Below, one piece after another: positions 36,201-51,200 of a stretch of 53,932 nucleotides of DNA. Source of the stretch: Priapulus caudatus (lineage: Eukaryota; Priapulida; Priapulimorpha; Priapulimorphida; Priapulidae); NCBI RefSeq assembly GCF_000485595.1, contig NW_014577193.1, positions 171,098 through 225,029 on the forward strand, written 5' to 3'. Positions within the stretch are counted from its first letter, which is position 1. The number at the start of each line of letters is the position of its first letter. The translations under genes were made by a program, and so were the position numbers. The notes beneath the pieces were generated by a model, which saw nothing but the letters and a program-made list of their open reading frames with translations, searched no databases and was not told the origin of the DNA.

Positions 36201-39200
36201 TCGCATGTCTGGATATTTTTAGGCCTTGTTGGCACAACGCCAACTTTGGGGAACATTTTTAATTAGGCTAATTGCGATAATTCGACATGGCCAATACAAC
36301 TTTTTTAACTAATAGGCTTAGAATCATGGGTGTATAGCTCTTTTCTATATAGGGTTGACCGCAGTGAATCCATTTCTGACTGTTATTTCGCTGATTAAAG
36401 GTTGGCAGGAATCAACCTATAAAGTCAAGGTGCAACGGTCACTTTGGCTTAAGAATTATTACCTAATTTCACTTACAAGCGGTAACTGACCTGAAAGATT
36501 ATCGTGTTGCTGTGAAGGATTTGATCCACGCGTATTGAATTGTTGATGATAGTAATGATTATTATCATTGTTGATTAAATTAAAATAATGCTTGGACGCA
36601 TATGGGTCAAGGTTAGCAATATGGGGTCAAAATACAATTTTAACCTAATGGAGCTAGAATCATGGTGGATAACACTTTTCGTACAGCAAGTTTGAGCTCA
36701 AGAATCCATTTCATGATGTTATATTTATGCAGTTAAAGGTCACGTTTAACCTATAAGGTCAAGGTGCGAGGATCAGCTTTGGTTCAAATTGAACGAAATT
36801 CGCTGAACTTTTTTTTTTTTTTTTGCTTTTCCGTAAAGCAAAATTGGCCACCTTCGGAACTGTCGCCAATATTAAGTTGTGGATGTGGTAATGTTGCAAG
36901 TAGTTAATTATTATTATTTTTGATAAATTCTAATAATGTATGGGGCCAATATGGGATTCAGCGGTCTTGCATTAGAGGTCAAGGTAAAAATCAGCTAAAA
37001 TTTCATAAGATCTTATAACATTCACAAATAATTATTGTTTATTTATTCGATTTAAAAGGCATATTTTTAAGTGAAAATACTCCAGCCCTATGACTTTTTA
37101 ACTGGCTTTATTAACCATGACAGTGTAGAGCGTAGTCAACGTACACGTCAGCGTCCCTACAGACAAGTCAGTAAAGCAAGCAACATTTGTGAACAAATTA
37201 ATGCAATTTAAATATATTTAGCGACGAAATCAAATGACTAATAGATATTTATAAGCGATCAAGAAAGGCATGACTATTGCACACATCAAATTTTGTTGCG
37301 TGATTTGAAACTCAGATGTTTCTGTGAGTTCTTGTTCTGAAAATCAACCCTGCAGCTCATCGTCTTCTTGCTCCGATCTCATAAATCACCACTCATGCTC
37401 GTCATCCTTATCATCGTCGCTCTCTTTCTTGGTGAATGTGTTGGCAGCATGCATCACCACTGTGCAAAGGGCAGTAGTTTGTGGGCAGGGCTGAGTTTTT
37501 CACGTGACAGCTACATTTAGCTTCTTTGGCTGCGCCACCCCCATTGCTTCGAGGCAGCATCGAGGGCAGATCAGCATTCATCATGAAAGCGGTGGTCCCA
37601 GCTGTGGCGTCACTATCAATGGGCAAGGAGCACAGGTAATCCCATCCTAGGGTTCCTGAGATGGAAACATCTGGAGGACCCTAATGTTCGGCAGGGCCTT
37701 CCAAAAGGTGGGGCAGGCGACCGCAGCATGGTGGCTAGAGCATTTCTGTCTGTTGGCGGGCAGTGACATGATGCGCAAGTAGTTTCCCACGTTTAGCGGG
37801 TGTATAGATTCGTAGCGAGCATGAGTATGGAGGTGCCTGGCGGTTGTCCATACAATTGGCTGGCAAAGAACTTGCTGCCGTCAACCGCACCGCCATCAGG
37901 TCGCGCATCAAGTGCACCCTCTTTACTCAACACTATCAACAACCACTGCTCATAGCTCATCCTTCTTCTGGCACGATGCAGGCTTCGCTGGTAGAATGAC
38001 TTCTTTAAAACTTGGCCGTGCCGCGCTAGACATATGTGGGATGAGCAGTGTGCTCCTGTTTCTGCAACCATTGTCGTGGCATAGTAGCGCAATCCGGCAT
38101 CACCTGCTTCAGGAGTCGAGGGTGGAAGGGGCTGCAGCTTTTCGAAAGACGGGGTATTATCAGGTGTTCGATATCTTGGCCGGCGCACAATCCCTGCATT
38201 ATGATACCACATGGACCTGAGATTGCTGGATATTCGTGTGCCATGGCGTGTGTGTCCTTTCCGTCGCATTGGGGTGTAGATGTGTAGGTCGAGGCTGTCA
38301 ACCAATGGCCAAATATGACATCCAGATATGACCCCCCCCCCTTTTTCGGCAGGGCCATAGCCTGATGTAGCGCGCACACTGGTTGGTCCGCTCAAAATGG
38401 CTGGCAACGCTTTTAGGCGGAAACGCAGATGATGTTACATAGGGGGCTGTGATGGGCAACTTTTTATCATTGCTGTAGGGCTCCGTGGCATGTGAGTGGA
38501 TCTTGAACAGGCTAGACCGCCAAAGTTGTCTGGTTGTGGCAGCCAGTGTATGTGACTTTTGGATCGACTGGCCAGGCTGAGGGGACTGCTTAGTTAACCT
38601 CATTATTGACAGGCACAGTTCTAATACGAGACGCAGTAGAGTATGGCTGGTCTGGCTAATGCATGATTGGGCTATGGGTAAAGTTACCGCAAGATCGTAG
38701 AAGAGGTTTTCGATTCGTTAGCTCCCGTGGCCTCTTCTGGCACCTGCGGGGATGACCATATGATCGCCGTTACTCTGTGATCAGATAGGCTATTGTGACG
38801 GCAATAAAATTGGCTAAAACGATATGGCGCCCGTGGCTTTCATCTTTGTGGTTTGATGATAAGCACTCTAATCCAGCATTGTACGTGAAAATGATCATTA
38901 TGGTGCATTTTGGTTTACGGAAATTAGACGAATTCGTCAATGTTTTGAACGAAGTGATCCTGACGCTTGACCTTATACAGCTTAAGACGTGGCCTTTAAA
39001 CTGCGAATATAAGAATCAGAAATGCGCAAATGGATCCTTGAGTCAAAGCTTGTGTAGAAAAGTGGTTATCCACATGATTCTATGTCATTTCTAAAAGTTG
39101 TATTTTGAACACACCATATTGTAACCTTGACCCCATATGGTCCAGGCATTATTTTAATTTATCAAAAATGATAATTACATCATTACTATCATCAACAATG

Positions 39201-42200
39201 GCAATATCGGGGAGACTGCAATACACCTTCAGGCAGGGCAACACATAATTTTCATTGCAGTTACCGTTGTAAAGTGAAATTAGGCGTAATTTTGAGCCCG
39301 AAGTGACTTGACCTTGACTTTATAGGTTGATCCTGGACCTATTTATCGGCGAAAGTAACATCGAAATGGATTTTCACTTGTGTCAACCCTATATAGAAAA
39401 GAGCTATTCACACATGATTCTAAGGCCTATTTAGTAAAAAGTTGTATTTGCCCCCTGTTAATTTCAAATTAGGCTAATTAAAAATGTTCCCCAAAGTTGG
39501 CGTTTGTGGCGCAACAAAGCTATAAAATCTTCGCAAGATCATGGATATGACATACATATCAATAAAAAAACCTTGAACTATTATCAATTTCTTGGTTCAC
39601 TATTGAAAGGATACGGCCGCAACTAGAGCTAAAGCTCGTCATTGATCGGTCGGGCACGCTGCATACCGCATACCTATCTCAGATATTTCGCAGCAGCTGT
39701 CAGATATTTGCGCGCGACAACCAGGCAGCTTCTCCCTTCTCCCCTTCCTCCTTCTCCCCCTCCTCCTCCTCCACCACCTTCTCCCTTCTCCCCTTCCTCC
39801 TCCACCAGCTTCTCCCTTCTCCCCTTCCTCCTTCTCCACCAGCTTCTCCCCCTCCTCCTTCTCCACCAGCTGGTGTCTTAGCTGAAGTGGAAATCGCCAA
39901 ATTTGAGCATATATGTGGAGTGCGCATGCGCATACGCATCCTATATCATTTATTTCGCAGGTCAGAAATTTCGCACACAAAGACGAGCTGTGATTGGTCG
40001 GGTTGGGACGCATGCGCATACGCATCCTATCTCAGATATTTCGCAAGTCAGAAATTTCGCGCTACACCGGCTTAACCTATGACAATACCCTCACACCACA
40101 CCGCCACCACTATCTTATCAGCTATGCACCGAATAGCCTGCTTTTACAATCCATTATAGTGATATATGCATTTGCTCACAATCGATATCTATTGCGGGAA
40201 TAAAACCAACACATTTATTGCCATTAGTCCAACTGTCACGGTTCTTGCCTACGTGTGAGGTGTGTGATCACTAAAGCACAGGTACGAATAGGTGACAACC
40301 ACTGCCATGCACAACGAATACATTAAACCATAATTAACTATAGGGACAGCGGGACACTCTGACGCAATGCCCGAGTTGTGAGATGTAACCACTCGCAACG
40401 TAATGTGTGTGAATCATGACTTGGTGAAGATGATGCTGTGAAACATCCAATAAGGGGGTGTCATATAACACCGAGACAGCTTTGCAACATAATAAAGTGG
40501 AGACAATAGGGCTGTTGGTCATTCACACACTTCGCCCACTACGACTTATGCTAGCCGCACACTATCCGACCCGAGCACGATTGGGTGGCTTACGATTGGA
40601 TTGGGAGGCTTAAGTTTGACTCGGGAGGCTTAAGTTTGGCTCGGGAGGTCATTTTTGCCCGATTCGAATTTTGAATCGGGAGCTGATAGTATGCGAGGGC
40701 TTACGACGCAACTCGGATAGTGTGCGTGGCCATCCGACCCGATCGGCGAGCACTGAAGAAAATTGATCGATCACAGAGTAGCGCCATGGGAACCGCATTC
40801 GGTAAAAATGGCGGAAAAACACTCTCGACCCTTAGTACACGCTAAATCCGCTTGGAACGCGACGAGAGTGACATGGTTTGCACCAACTTTGAGTCGGACA
40901 GTGTGCGGGGGCCTCCCGTTCGATCGGGAGCGGGTCGTATAGTGTGCGGGGGCACAGTGCAAAATCGGATAGTGTGCGGCTAGCATTACTAGATCTGAAT
41001 TATCACATTTACATTCACCTTCATAAAGTTATCGACGGTCATGTTTCATATCATGTATCTCGTCATTCCAACAAAATATTAACATAAACTTTATGACTTC
41101 TTGGTAATCGCCGATATATATGCAATAAAAAACTACCTAGCAATGCAACCTACATGGGTTATGGGATGGTAGGAGAAGTAGTAACAAGTAATTTTAAGAA
41201 ATCTTCTCGAGTTATGCAAAACCCTTTGAAACTGTAGGTCAGCTGAATACAGATAATTGTGCCAAGCCCCGATTACCAGCTTTCAGACAGACAGCAGTTA
41301 AATAGCTGAAATAAGAAAAACAGTGTAGCTGTGGCCAATAGTAGATGACATAGAATGTCAAATGTGTAATCACATGCTTAATGGTAAATGTGTTTACTTG
41401 CCTATCAAGTCTGTTACTACACTTTGTAACTGACTGACCACTCAGCCACCCACCTGCCCACCCATGAACTCGATTGACTGCCTCCCCTCCTAAATATCTG
41501 ACTTTTCTCATTGACTAAGCTCTTGAATAACTAATTAAGCAACAGTTGGGCTGGCTGATTCATTAGCTGATCTTAAACTAACTCAGTGACTAGTCAACAA
41601 TTGGTCTTAACGACTGACTAATCAATTATTTGACTAACTGATTGACTAACTAATGTTGAACTAACTGCCTGACGAAGTCAAGGCAAGTTAGCCTCAACTG
41701 TCTAAGTGATTGACAGACTGGGTATGTGATTGCTATTGGACACATTATGCTCATTCACCTGCACATGGAGCTGCAGATGCTTCAGCTCATCCTGCTTAGA
41801 GACCAGTTCTTCACGACTGACACTAGTCACTCCTGCTGCTGTAAATCCCTGTAAATGAGAAATTGAATGTGCATGAAACACTTTTCCAACATTTCTAACA
41901 TTAACGAAGCACACTAACGAAAGTTACGAAACCCAACATAGAAGAACATTCACGTTTCTAAAATTGGAAACTATGATAATGCTTTTAGTATTCAATTAAT
42001 TTAAATTCAACTCGCTCTCTCTCTCTCTCTCTCTCTCTCGCTTTCTCTCTCTCCAACTATACCCATACTTTCTTACCTACTTTTGCTCTCACCGGTTGTC
42101 TATTCCTTGACCCACCGGTTTACTTGATCTGCCCAGCTATTATCGAGTTTATTTGAGATTAACGAGTTTCTTACCTATAATTGCCCTTCATTCCCCTTGA

Positions 42201-45200
42201 GTTCATTCCCCTTTCTTATTCTAACACAAGCCTGTGAGCTTACAATGCTTTGGTGTGTTTAAGCATACAGAGGCACACACATATACTCATGCACACAGAC
42301 ACACACCCACACACACGCACGTGCACGCACGTGCACGCACACACGCACACACCCACAAGGGCAAATGCACACACGCACACGCGCACACACGCACACGCAC
42401 ACACACATGCACATGTACATGTACACGCACAGGCCCACGCACACTAACACCCACATACACACATACATACACATGCCATAGACATATTTGTACACGCACA
42501 TAATGCGCACACACAAAACACACCTACATATACACATACATACGCTAATACAGACTCCTGGTACGATAAGATAAGCCCCCAAAATCACCTGCTCATATTT
42601 ACCAACACTGGGGCCCATAGCCCTGGTCTATCACAGTGCAAATGGAGAGTGCCTATATACACTTTCCCCACCCACCACCTGTAAACAACACTTTCGGTTC
42701 TCCTATACAAACAGCTGGTGGGAGAGATTGCCAAAAATCATACGTATAATGCATACCTACAGCCACATAGGTGAAACAGTGAACCCACTTAAAATTTAAA
42801 TCAAACATATCTAACTGCGGCAGACTGAAAAATGTGATATGCAAATATACTCCCCTACGCAAAATGTACATGTGCACAGCTGAGCACATGACACATGTCA
42901 TGTGACACAGTCATACGTTACCAGGACAGACAATGGCGCCTCGACTATTTGTTGAAAGAACGCCAAAAAATAACTGCATGCTAGTCAAGGTGCGTTGGTA
43001 TAGTGTGTGATATGGCGTGATCACATACAAGGGTTACATTATAGTCGCCATGATGTTTCCGTGTATATGTATTTAAGGACTTTATAACAGATAAAACCAG
43101 ATGAGGAAATTATTCAATGAAAAAAGCGATTAGTCAGAAGACATGATTGCACCCTTTGGTGATGTGTACAGCCGATTAACACGTACTTATTGCGGATTTT
43201 GTGAATGAATGCAATCATTGTAAAAACTCCGTGAACACTTAGCATGCGCATTTTCTGAGAATCAAAATGAATGATAGGGCAAGAAAGAAATTGGCCCAAC
43301 CGCAGTAGACTTGTTAGCCGTTATGTTACACCAAATAGGTCAACTAAATATTATTGGGTAATTAATGTTGTATGTATGAACGAGTTCATAAGAGAAAATT
43401 CATCTAATTACATTTCTCTTGGCACATATAAGACTGGTACTACAAAAAGCAACCTGGCACATTCACTCTGGCAATCCAATTAACAATGTTCCAATGCTAA
43501 TCACTTCTAGAACTGCTAAACAATCTATACTCTGGATTTATTAACAGACAGATTTTAAATTAAGAAATGTAGAGCTGGGGCACATGGTTAGGGACACAAT
43601 AAATATTTATGGCATCACAAGTATAAAATGCGATAACTTTAGAAGTGAAGCCATACTATACTTACAATAGTCACATTATCGTTTATAACTATTTATGATA
43701 TATATGCCTGACAAAACCTCCTGGACATTTGCCAGTGCACATAAACATACTGGCATTTATATTTTTATAACCCAAGTACTGGTACCTACGGTGCAGCTTT
43801 AAGAAAATGCTCTTACATCTAAAAATAAGATAAGACTATTTGAACTAGTTTTAAACACTTCTTAAACTAGTTGGAGGGATAATTCTCATTCTGCTTCACT
43901 GTTCACCTTTCTTCTATATTATTTCCCCTGCTTTTCCTTACATCACTCATCCATCTCTTCCTCTCTTCTCACATTCCACCTCTATCACACCACCTCCTCA
44001 CCTTCACCTGTTTCCTTTTCGCTTCCCTACTCTCTTACTCCTTCACTCCCTTTTGTGGATTCACTCATTCTTCTGTGCCATCAGACATGACCCAACATTT
44101 ACCTTTTTATGTGCCGCTTGATGGCGCCACTTGTCACACTCGGTACGCAATCGCTGCACCTCTTGCGAAAGCCTGTTTATCTCTCGCTGAGAAGTAATGA
44201 CATCAGCAAATTCAACAAGGTCATGACCAATCATCCGGTTGTCATCTTGATATTGATTTCCATGGTGATTCTGGTTGTGATGAGAGCCAGGAGAGTTGGG
44301 TGGGGACATTATCGCTTTTGAATTTAAATCTTCGAGGTCGTGAACCCTGTCCGTTAGATCTTTAGTTTCTTTCTGAAATAGGATGCACCTAATAATATAT
44401 GTATAAGGCCAAGCCTAATATCATCAAGCTCTACACTTACACTTTTACCCGAGCATAGATTGAACACAGATATCTCATGATATATCTGATTTAACATAAC
44501 TTAATAATGTATACCTTTTAATATATGAAACTTAATTGTTCATTCACTTGGTACGTTCCCCTGCTCTATAAACGTACCACTTTTAGAATTATCTCTTAAC
44601 CATTTGAGCAGTTCCACCCCCTAGTGATATAGGTTTCCAAACAGTCAAGATTTGTACCTCCTTGTTTTCCAGGAGGGTTCTGTACTGAGCGGATATTCCA
44701 TGAATCTGCATCTCTGCCGACTCAGCTCTCTCCGAGGCGTCTGCCACCTGCTTCTGTAACCTTCCATTCTGTTAAGGAGTACGAAATTCACTCGCATGCC
44801 TAGCACTGCTTCATGTGACCATGATCACACACTATATGCCATGCAATCCACTCATCCAAATGCTTACACAATGGCTCATACTATGTAACTAAATAGACAG
44901 ATAGCAAATAACACACCTGAAACCAAAACTTAAAGTAAGCACAGCCCAGCCCACTGCGCAAATACTATTGTTGCGATGTATGTACTTTGGTGTATATGTA
45001 TTTGGTGTAGTATTAATTTTTTTTGTTAAGATTGCATAGCTCAAATAGATGTGTAAGCTAAGAACAAGAATCTTTTAAACAATAGTTACTACTGCCACTC
45101 TGTGGAATTGATTTCCTGCTTACATGATATGTTGTTTAAGTATCATGACTTAGACAAACATTGGATTTTTATATTGTTTTTTCCAGTGAATTAAAATGCA

Positions 45201-48200
45201 AATATGGTTGTAGATTTCATACGAAGTCACATTAGAAAAAGCACGGCACTACAGTTGGTCCAACGTATCTTTGCACAGGCCTTATGCGTGCTCTTAAATA
45301 ACCATGTTTTGGCTCATAAACCCTAACAAGTGCCGCAGAGCGACAGGGCTCATCTGGTGTCTGCAGGGTTCTCCCTACGTTGCGCAAACGGGGCGCCCAC
45401 GCCCCGTTTGGGAAAACTCCCCCCCCCGTTTCAATCGTTGCGCCCCGTTTAAATTACCTCCGCACCGATTAAATTCCACCACAATAAAAGTTTGACAGCG
45501 CGGGAATCGACCGTCAAGAATTCCCATTCGACCAGGACCACCGAGGCGTGTATTTTTACCGTGCCACGCATGCACTGCAGACAATACACAAGTACAAACA
45601 GTCAACCTGTCCCACACCCAACACTAACTGTACACAGACTCGGCTATCTTATATATACAAGAACCCCAAATACCGTCTATGGTGTGGTGGCGATTTTACG
45701 CATTAATTTATGTTTTATTTTATTACGCCGTAAAAAAAAACACTCCCCGGACCCCCTGGTTTCCCCTCCCTCCCCCTCCCTCCTCCCCCCCCCGTTTCCA
45801 TTCATCTGGGGAGAACCCTGGTCTGTGTTCTGCCTGCATAAATTCATTTGTCCATAAGCAAGACGTCCTATACATACGGTTCATTTCTACCCCAAAAAAC
45901 ACTTCAAACTAGTGTAATAAAATTCAGATAAATCGCGGGCCGCTATCAAAGGCATCGTTGGCATTCGCGTCAGCCAAAGCATTGCAGCAATGGCAGCTGT
46001 CAGTGTGACGAACGGATTGCAAAAAGCAGGAGCGAATAATTACCATATTATTACTATACATAACGTCCGTTCTATGGTGTTGAGGTAATAACGCGTACAT
46101 TAAACCCCTTGCAAGGCACATCATGGCTCGTTAAAAATATAGCTCAATGGTTGATACAACATGCAGCTCGTGCAAATTACAATTTACAAGCAATACGAGT
46201 ACAGCAAATATCGCTAAAAACTAATTTCAAGTAACAGGTAGGCCAGTGGTTAGTGGACCGAATAGCTCAAGAACGTACACACTATGCATTCTATATCTGG
46301 TGCCCAAAATTTTGATGAGAATATCAGTCTGGGATACTCAGCCAGCCCTCACTCCTGAGCGTAATTATTTGAGTGCTAAGTGAGCTGTATTCCAACTATT
46401 CATAATGTACACTACCAGTGCCGAATAAGGAAAAAAAATGTGGTTGTCCTGCCGGACAACCCAGGCAAGTCAAATCGGTTTGTCCGCCAAACAATTTCTG
46501 GTTGCTCCCAATAAAAATATCCCCAAATCTCCTATTTCATTCACATAATATAGATATGCTCAGGAAAACACCCAAAAACACTTGTGTAGCCAGCGCTGCC
46601 TATCGGTTGCGCAAGGTTCTTGACTATGTCGGACTTAATCCACCGACAACGTGCATTTTAGTCGGAACCGATTAGTGCGAGTTGTACAAATCTCCGCGCA
46701 GTTGCTCGCAGCCTCGGGCTTTAAGGGCGGTGCGTTAGTGGAAGGGCGTATTGTAAATTTCCATTTATGAAAAAAGATTCACTTTGGGTATCCACTGGAA
46801 ATTTTGTCCCCACTTAACCCTAATCTTGAGTAGAACATTTATAGACTAGTTCTGGAGGAAGTTAATTTGGTTCATCATGTTCCAATCATACTCAAAAACT
46901 TATAAAAACAAGGTTCCAAGCGAATTCCATGTAATGGCGATCCAAATCGTTGGTTGAATTAAACAGAGTCGCAGGCCCAAGGGCTCCCCTCACATCAACT
47001 GCAGTGTCGCTTATCATGCGGCCTAGGTCGTCTGCCGTCGACCGACCGGGGTATCACAGACAGGACCCCGAGATTTTATTAACCAGTTGCCCCGGGCCAA
47101 AAACAGGCAACTGCCGCAAATAGTGGATGAGATTAAATATTTTAATGGCTTCTCCGCCTCCTCTCACACCCGTACGGACTCCTCTTACCTTCCTCTGTCA
47201 ATCTTTGTTTTGGGATGCCCATGCCGAAAGGCGACATTTTTGTTCTATTGTTCTCTGATCCTAATCCTATATAATTCGTGAAAATGGTATGGAGGGGTGA
47301 AAACCAAGCAGGGGGGTATGGGTCCTCCCAGAATTTTCGAGAAATGTAGATCGCAGGAGATGGTATTTGCGCGCACTTTTGAGTACATGTACAGCCTTCA
47401 TTCCTGACTACGACAATTCTCTTTTTTTAACTTTCGGCTTCAGACATGAATCCACTCTTGGTTTGTTTTGCATCGGGCAAAGCCCCCATCGCAAATTCAA
47501 AAATAATAATGGAATAAAAAACCAAACATGTAGGGGTGAACTTGCTGGGTTTGCTTGTTCCAAATCGACGAGTCACTCCTCTCAATAAATCAGAAACCCT
47601 GACATATTACCAGTATTGGAAAAAGAGCTGTATTGGCGTCGCTGTTCCCACACCATAGATTAATCTGCCGGCGCCAGGGCTATAAGTGCTCTGGAGAACC
47701 CCTGAGAAAAACATAAATAAAGTGGCGGTTTTTATTCGGTCACATTTTTCTTGGTGTCCACCGCGACAGGTCTCAGGACTGGTTAGCGTTGTTCCGGCGC
47801 AAATCTGGTTGTTCTCGGACACCGAGACAACGCTTATTCGAGCAGCTGACTACGAATCTCATATATAGAGCCATCTCCATTATCTCCTAAGTAGCCGTTG
47901 TTCAAGTAAGACTAAGCTTTATGTGTGAATTCACTGTAAAATGGCGTGAAGGGCTTTCCACAACAAGGTACTCGCCCAATTGCAGTTGAGCAAACAAATC
48001 AATGTTTAACCCTCTCTTAAGGTGGTCAAAAGTTATCCGCACACTTAGCTCTTCGCCATGTCAGCGGAAGTACTTTTCATGGAGTCCTTTCCCAATAAGC
48101 AATTAAAATGCTAGGATTCACGCTGAAACAAAAAAGTTTTTCAAATCGCCATCCGTCAGGACCATGTTCCTAAAATGATCTAAAATCTGGCCCTCGCTGC

Positions 48201-51200
48201 CCATTGACTTTGAAGCTGTGACTCCAAATTTCGCCACCAGTGATGCTTTTTTTACCTACCATGAATGCACTCCATCGACTATCACGAGCCTTAGGTCAAC
48301 CCATTTAGATTTGCTGCAGCAATTCTGCCATTAACTCCCTATACCTTAAGTTAAGTACAGGGAATGTTCCCCCTTCTTTCTACACCTCTTGACCTTTGAC
48401 CTTGTGACCTTTGACCCCCAGCTTCGACCATCCCACTCGTCTTGCGCGATTTACCCACCACGTCGCGTAAATATCGCGCATGACCGTACGTCGAGCCGTT
48501 AGATTTGTGCCAACTGTGACGGCACGCACGCACAGACGGAACGCCGCACGCACGCTTCATGCGTTCCTACATAGCTGATCTGACTATGCTCAGATGAGCT
48601 AAAAGCAACTTGATCATTTGTGTGAGAGTCTAGCTATGCATGGGTCTACATGTCGGAGGTGTACATCACTCAATATGCAGGATGTTTAATTTTTTTTTCC
48701 ATCTAGATTCGCCAGCATGCATAAGTACGGGCTAGTGTTTCTGTACAATGACTAAGGTTCCTATATGAATATTCTATATATGCAGCTTCAGTGCATGATG
48801 TATGAAGTGACCTTTCGCAAGTTGTAACTACGACAGTGTATTAAAATGACCATTCATCGACTATAGAGTTTCGCTGGTTATCTCTATGTTAGTAAGAACT
48901 GTCACTAGCACATATAAATCAATTGGACCAGCAAACATAGCAGTAAATAACTATGCACTAGCCTACTCTATCCATCACTTATAGTATTATCTATATTTAT
49001 ACTGCAGAAAGTATACCCGTAAGAACAGCAAAATGTGTCTTTAATATATAAACACTCCATGTAAGTGGACAACAGATAAAGTTAAAATATTTCATGTAAC
49101 TGAAAAGAAAACTCTGGCACGAGCTACAACATAACACTGGCCACAGCTACTGGCCACTGACTACATGTGTCAGTACGGTGTACCGTCAAAGCAGAGTGAG
49201 CAGGGCGCGAATCTGCAGTAGGGGGGGGGGGATCTGAGACGTAGCACCATCTATTGAGAGAATAGGTAGTTTTGTTTGAGCCAGAACCCATCTCCCAGAC
49301 GTGGTGATTCTGAATATGCTCCATACGGGCGGCAGTCAAGAGACGCCGGTAATTCCACGTATGTGCATGTGGATCTCGCTGCTACGCACTCCATCTATTG
49401 ACCGAATAGCCATTTTTTTTAAATTTTCTTAATACTTATACTTCAACTTATTAATTTTTTTCTCAGCCAGAACCATCTCCCAGACGTGGTGATTCTGAAT
49501 ATATCTTCAGTTAGCACGATTGAGTGACAAATCAGGGCGAAAAGCGAGGACAAACAAACACACAGAAGATTAGCCAAATTATAGTATAGATATATGAAGT
49601 TGTTCAGCCGAATTAGTTCGTACTCGCATAACTAGAGAACTCCGCAGCCTAGAGGAAAACTAAAGATATGTTCAGAATCAGCACGTCTAGGAGGTGGTTC
49701 TGGCTAAAACAAAAATTTAAAAAAGTTAAAAAGTTAAAAATTCATAAAAATTCTATTCATCAATAGATGGCAGTGCATACAGATTAACATCACGTACGTG
49801 TGAATCCATGGGTATAGGAGGTGTACAACAGTAAGCCTCCGCAAATTGGTCACCGTTGCACTATTTCGCCTCTAGATAATGCCTTTTTTCACATTTTTTT
49901 TTCGCAGAAATTCGGCACTAGAGTGCAATAATTTGCATTATGCAGTAAAATTGGTCGTTTTGTATTCGTGACATTCCGTCAGGTGGCGTAGCCACAGCGA
50001 GCGGTTGGTCATTTTTGTGTTTGAAATGTGTTCAGAAAACGTTGTAGAAATTCGCATCATAGAGCTGGCAAAAGTTTCGAGCGGAGCATAGAGGATAAAT
50101 CTGTAGTTATTTAACATGAATAAAGTGTATGTTGTGTAAGCGCAGTAACAGTGTGAGTATTTTTAATTAATTTCTGTTCGATGCTTATTCAGGCCTGCCG
50201 CCTATGGATGCCCTCTACTGTTGTTCAACACCTATAACCTTAACGGTGCAGTGGCCTAATTATAACAGCATGTACGAATGGGTTGCACTTTTCATTTCAA
50301 AGGCTCTTGATAAACAATGATTTTCGTCTTATTCTCTGTTGCAAATATGTAGAGATTCCTGGCGTCTCCAACTGTTGAGCTCCCCACGTACAGCTGTCCG
50401 TGGGAGAAGCAGGACTATCCGAGGTGCAGACCGACGACAGACAGCGTCTGGCCCGGAGCTTTGTTGATGCTCATGGCGAAGTTTAGTTTGATGGGGAATT
50501 GTATTATGTGTGAGGACTTTAAAGGTGACATGGATGTACTGGGAGGCCATACCCACACGTTAGTCATTACTGGCCAAGATGTGCCAAGTGCCTGTAGAGA
50601 TTTCTCCGTACGGCTTAGTAATTCAGAGAACAGACCTCAAGACAGACCATGAAGAAGCAGACACAATCGTCACAGCACAGGCGATATATGCAGCAAAAGA
50701 AGAGAAGAAGAAAGTCATTGTTGAGGCAGATGACACAGATGTGTACGTTCTGTTGCTGTACCATTACCTCGATAGAGGGCTTAACATTCCTATGATAATG
50801 CAGTCACCAAAAAAAGGCAGAGCTGTTGTGGATATTAGTGCTACAGTGATAAAGCTTTCCAGTATCATTCCCGACATGTTACCAGCCCATGCCCTGACAG
50901 GTTGCAACACTGTTCCCATGTGCCACGGGATCGGAAAGGGCAAGATGTTGAAAACTCTTCGAGAAGGGAAATGCAGCTTGAGCCTCCTTGGGAATCAGAC
51001 TGCTGACTTTGATGATGTGTTGCTCCAGTCCACAGCTTTTGTCTCATGATGCAACATCCATGACTGAGTCAAGAATTAAAGCTTGGAAAACAAAGACAGG
51101 TAGAAAAGGAGCAACAGGCAGGTACACCGAAGCTGTGCACTCTGCCACCCACCAATGAAGCATTCAAAGCATCCAGACCTTGATCCCACGGAATATGGCT

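Larger units (their letters stand above)
35605..40072. mobile_element. Composite inverted-repeat structure with GATATTTCGC end motifs
   Basis: The left end (35605-35660: CGCGAAATATCTGACGTG, then GGATGCGTATGCGCATGCG) is inverted at the right end (40011-40072: CGCATGCGCATACGCATCC, then CAGATATTTCGCAAGTCAGA). Two further right-end copies lie at 39670-39722 and 39925-39972. Pyrimidine tracts lie inside each end. It encloses the 36138-39604 element. No target duplication is clear. Confidence 0.6.
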
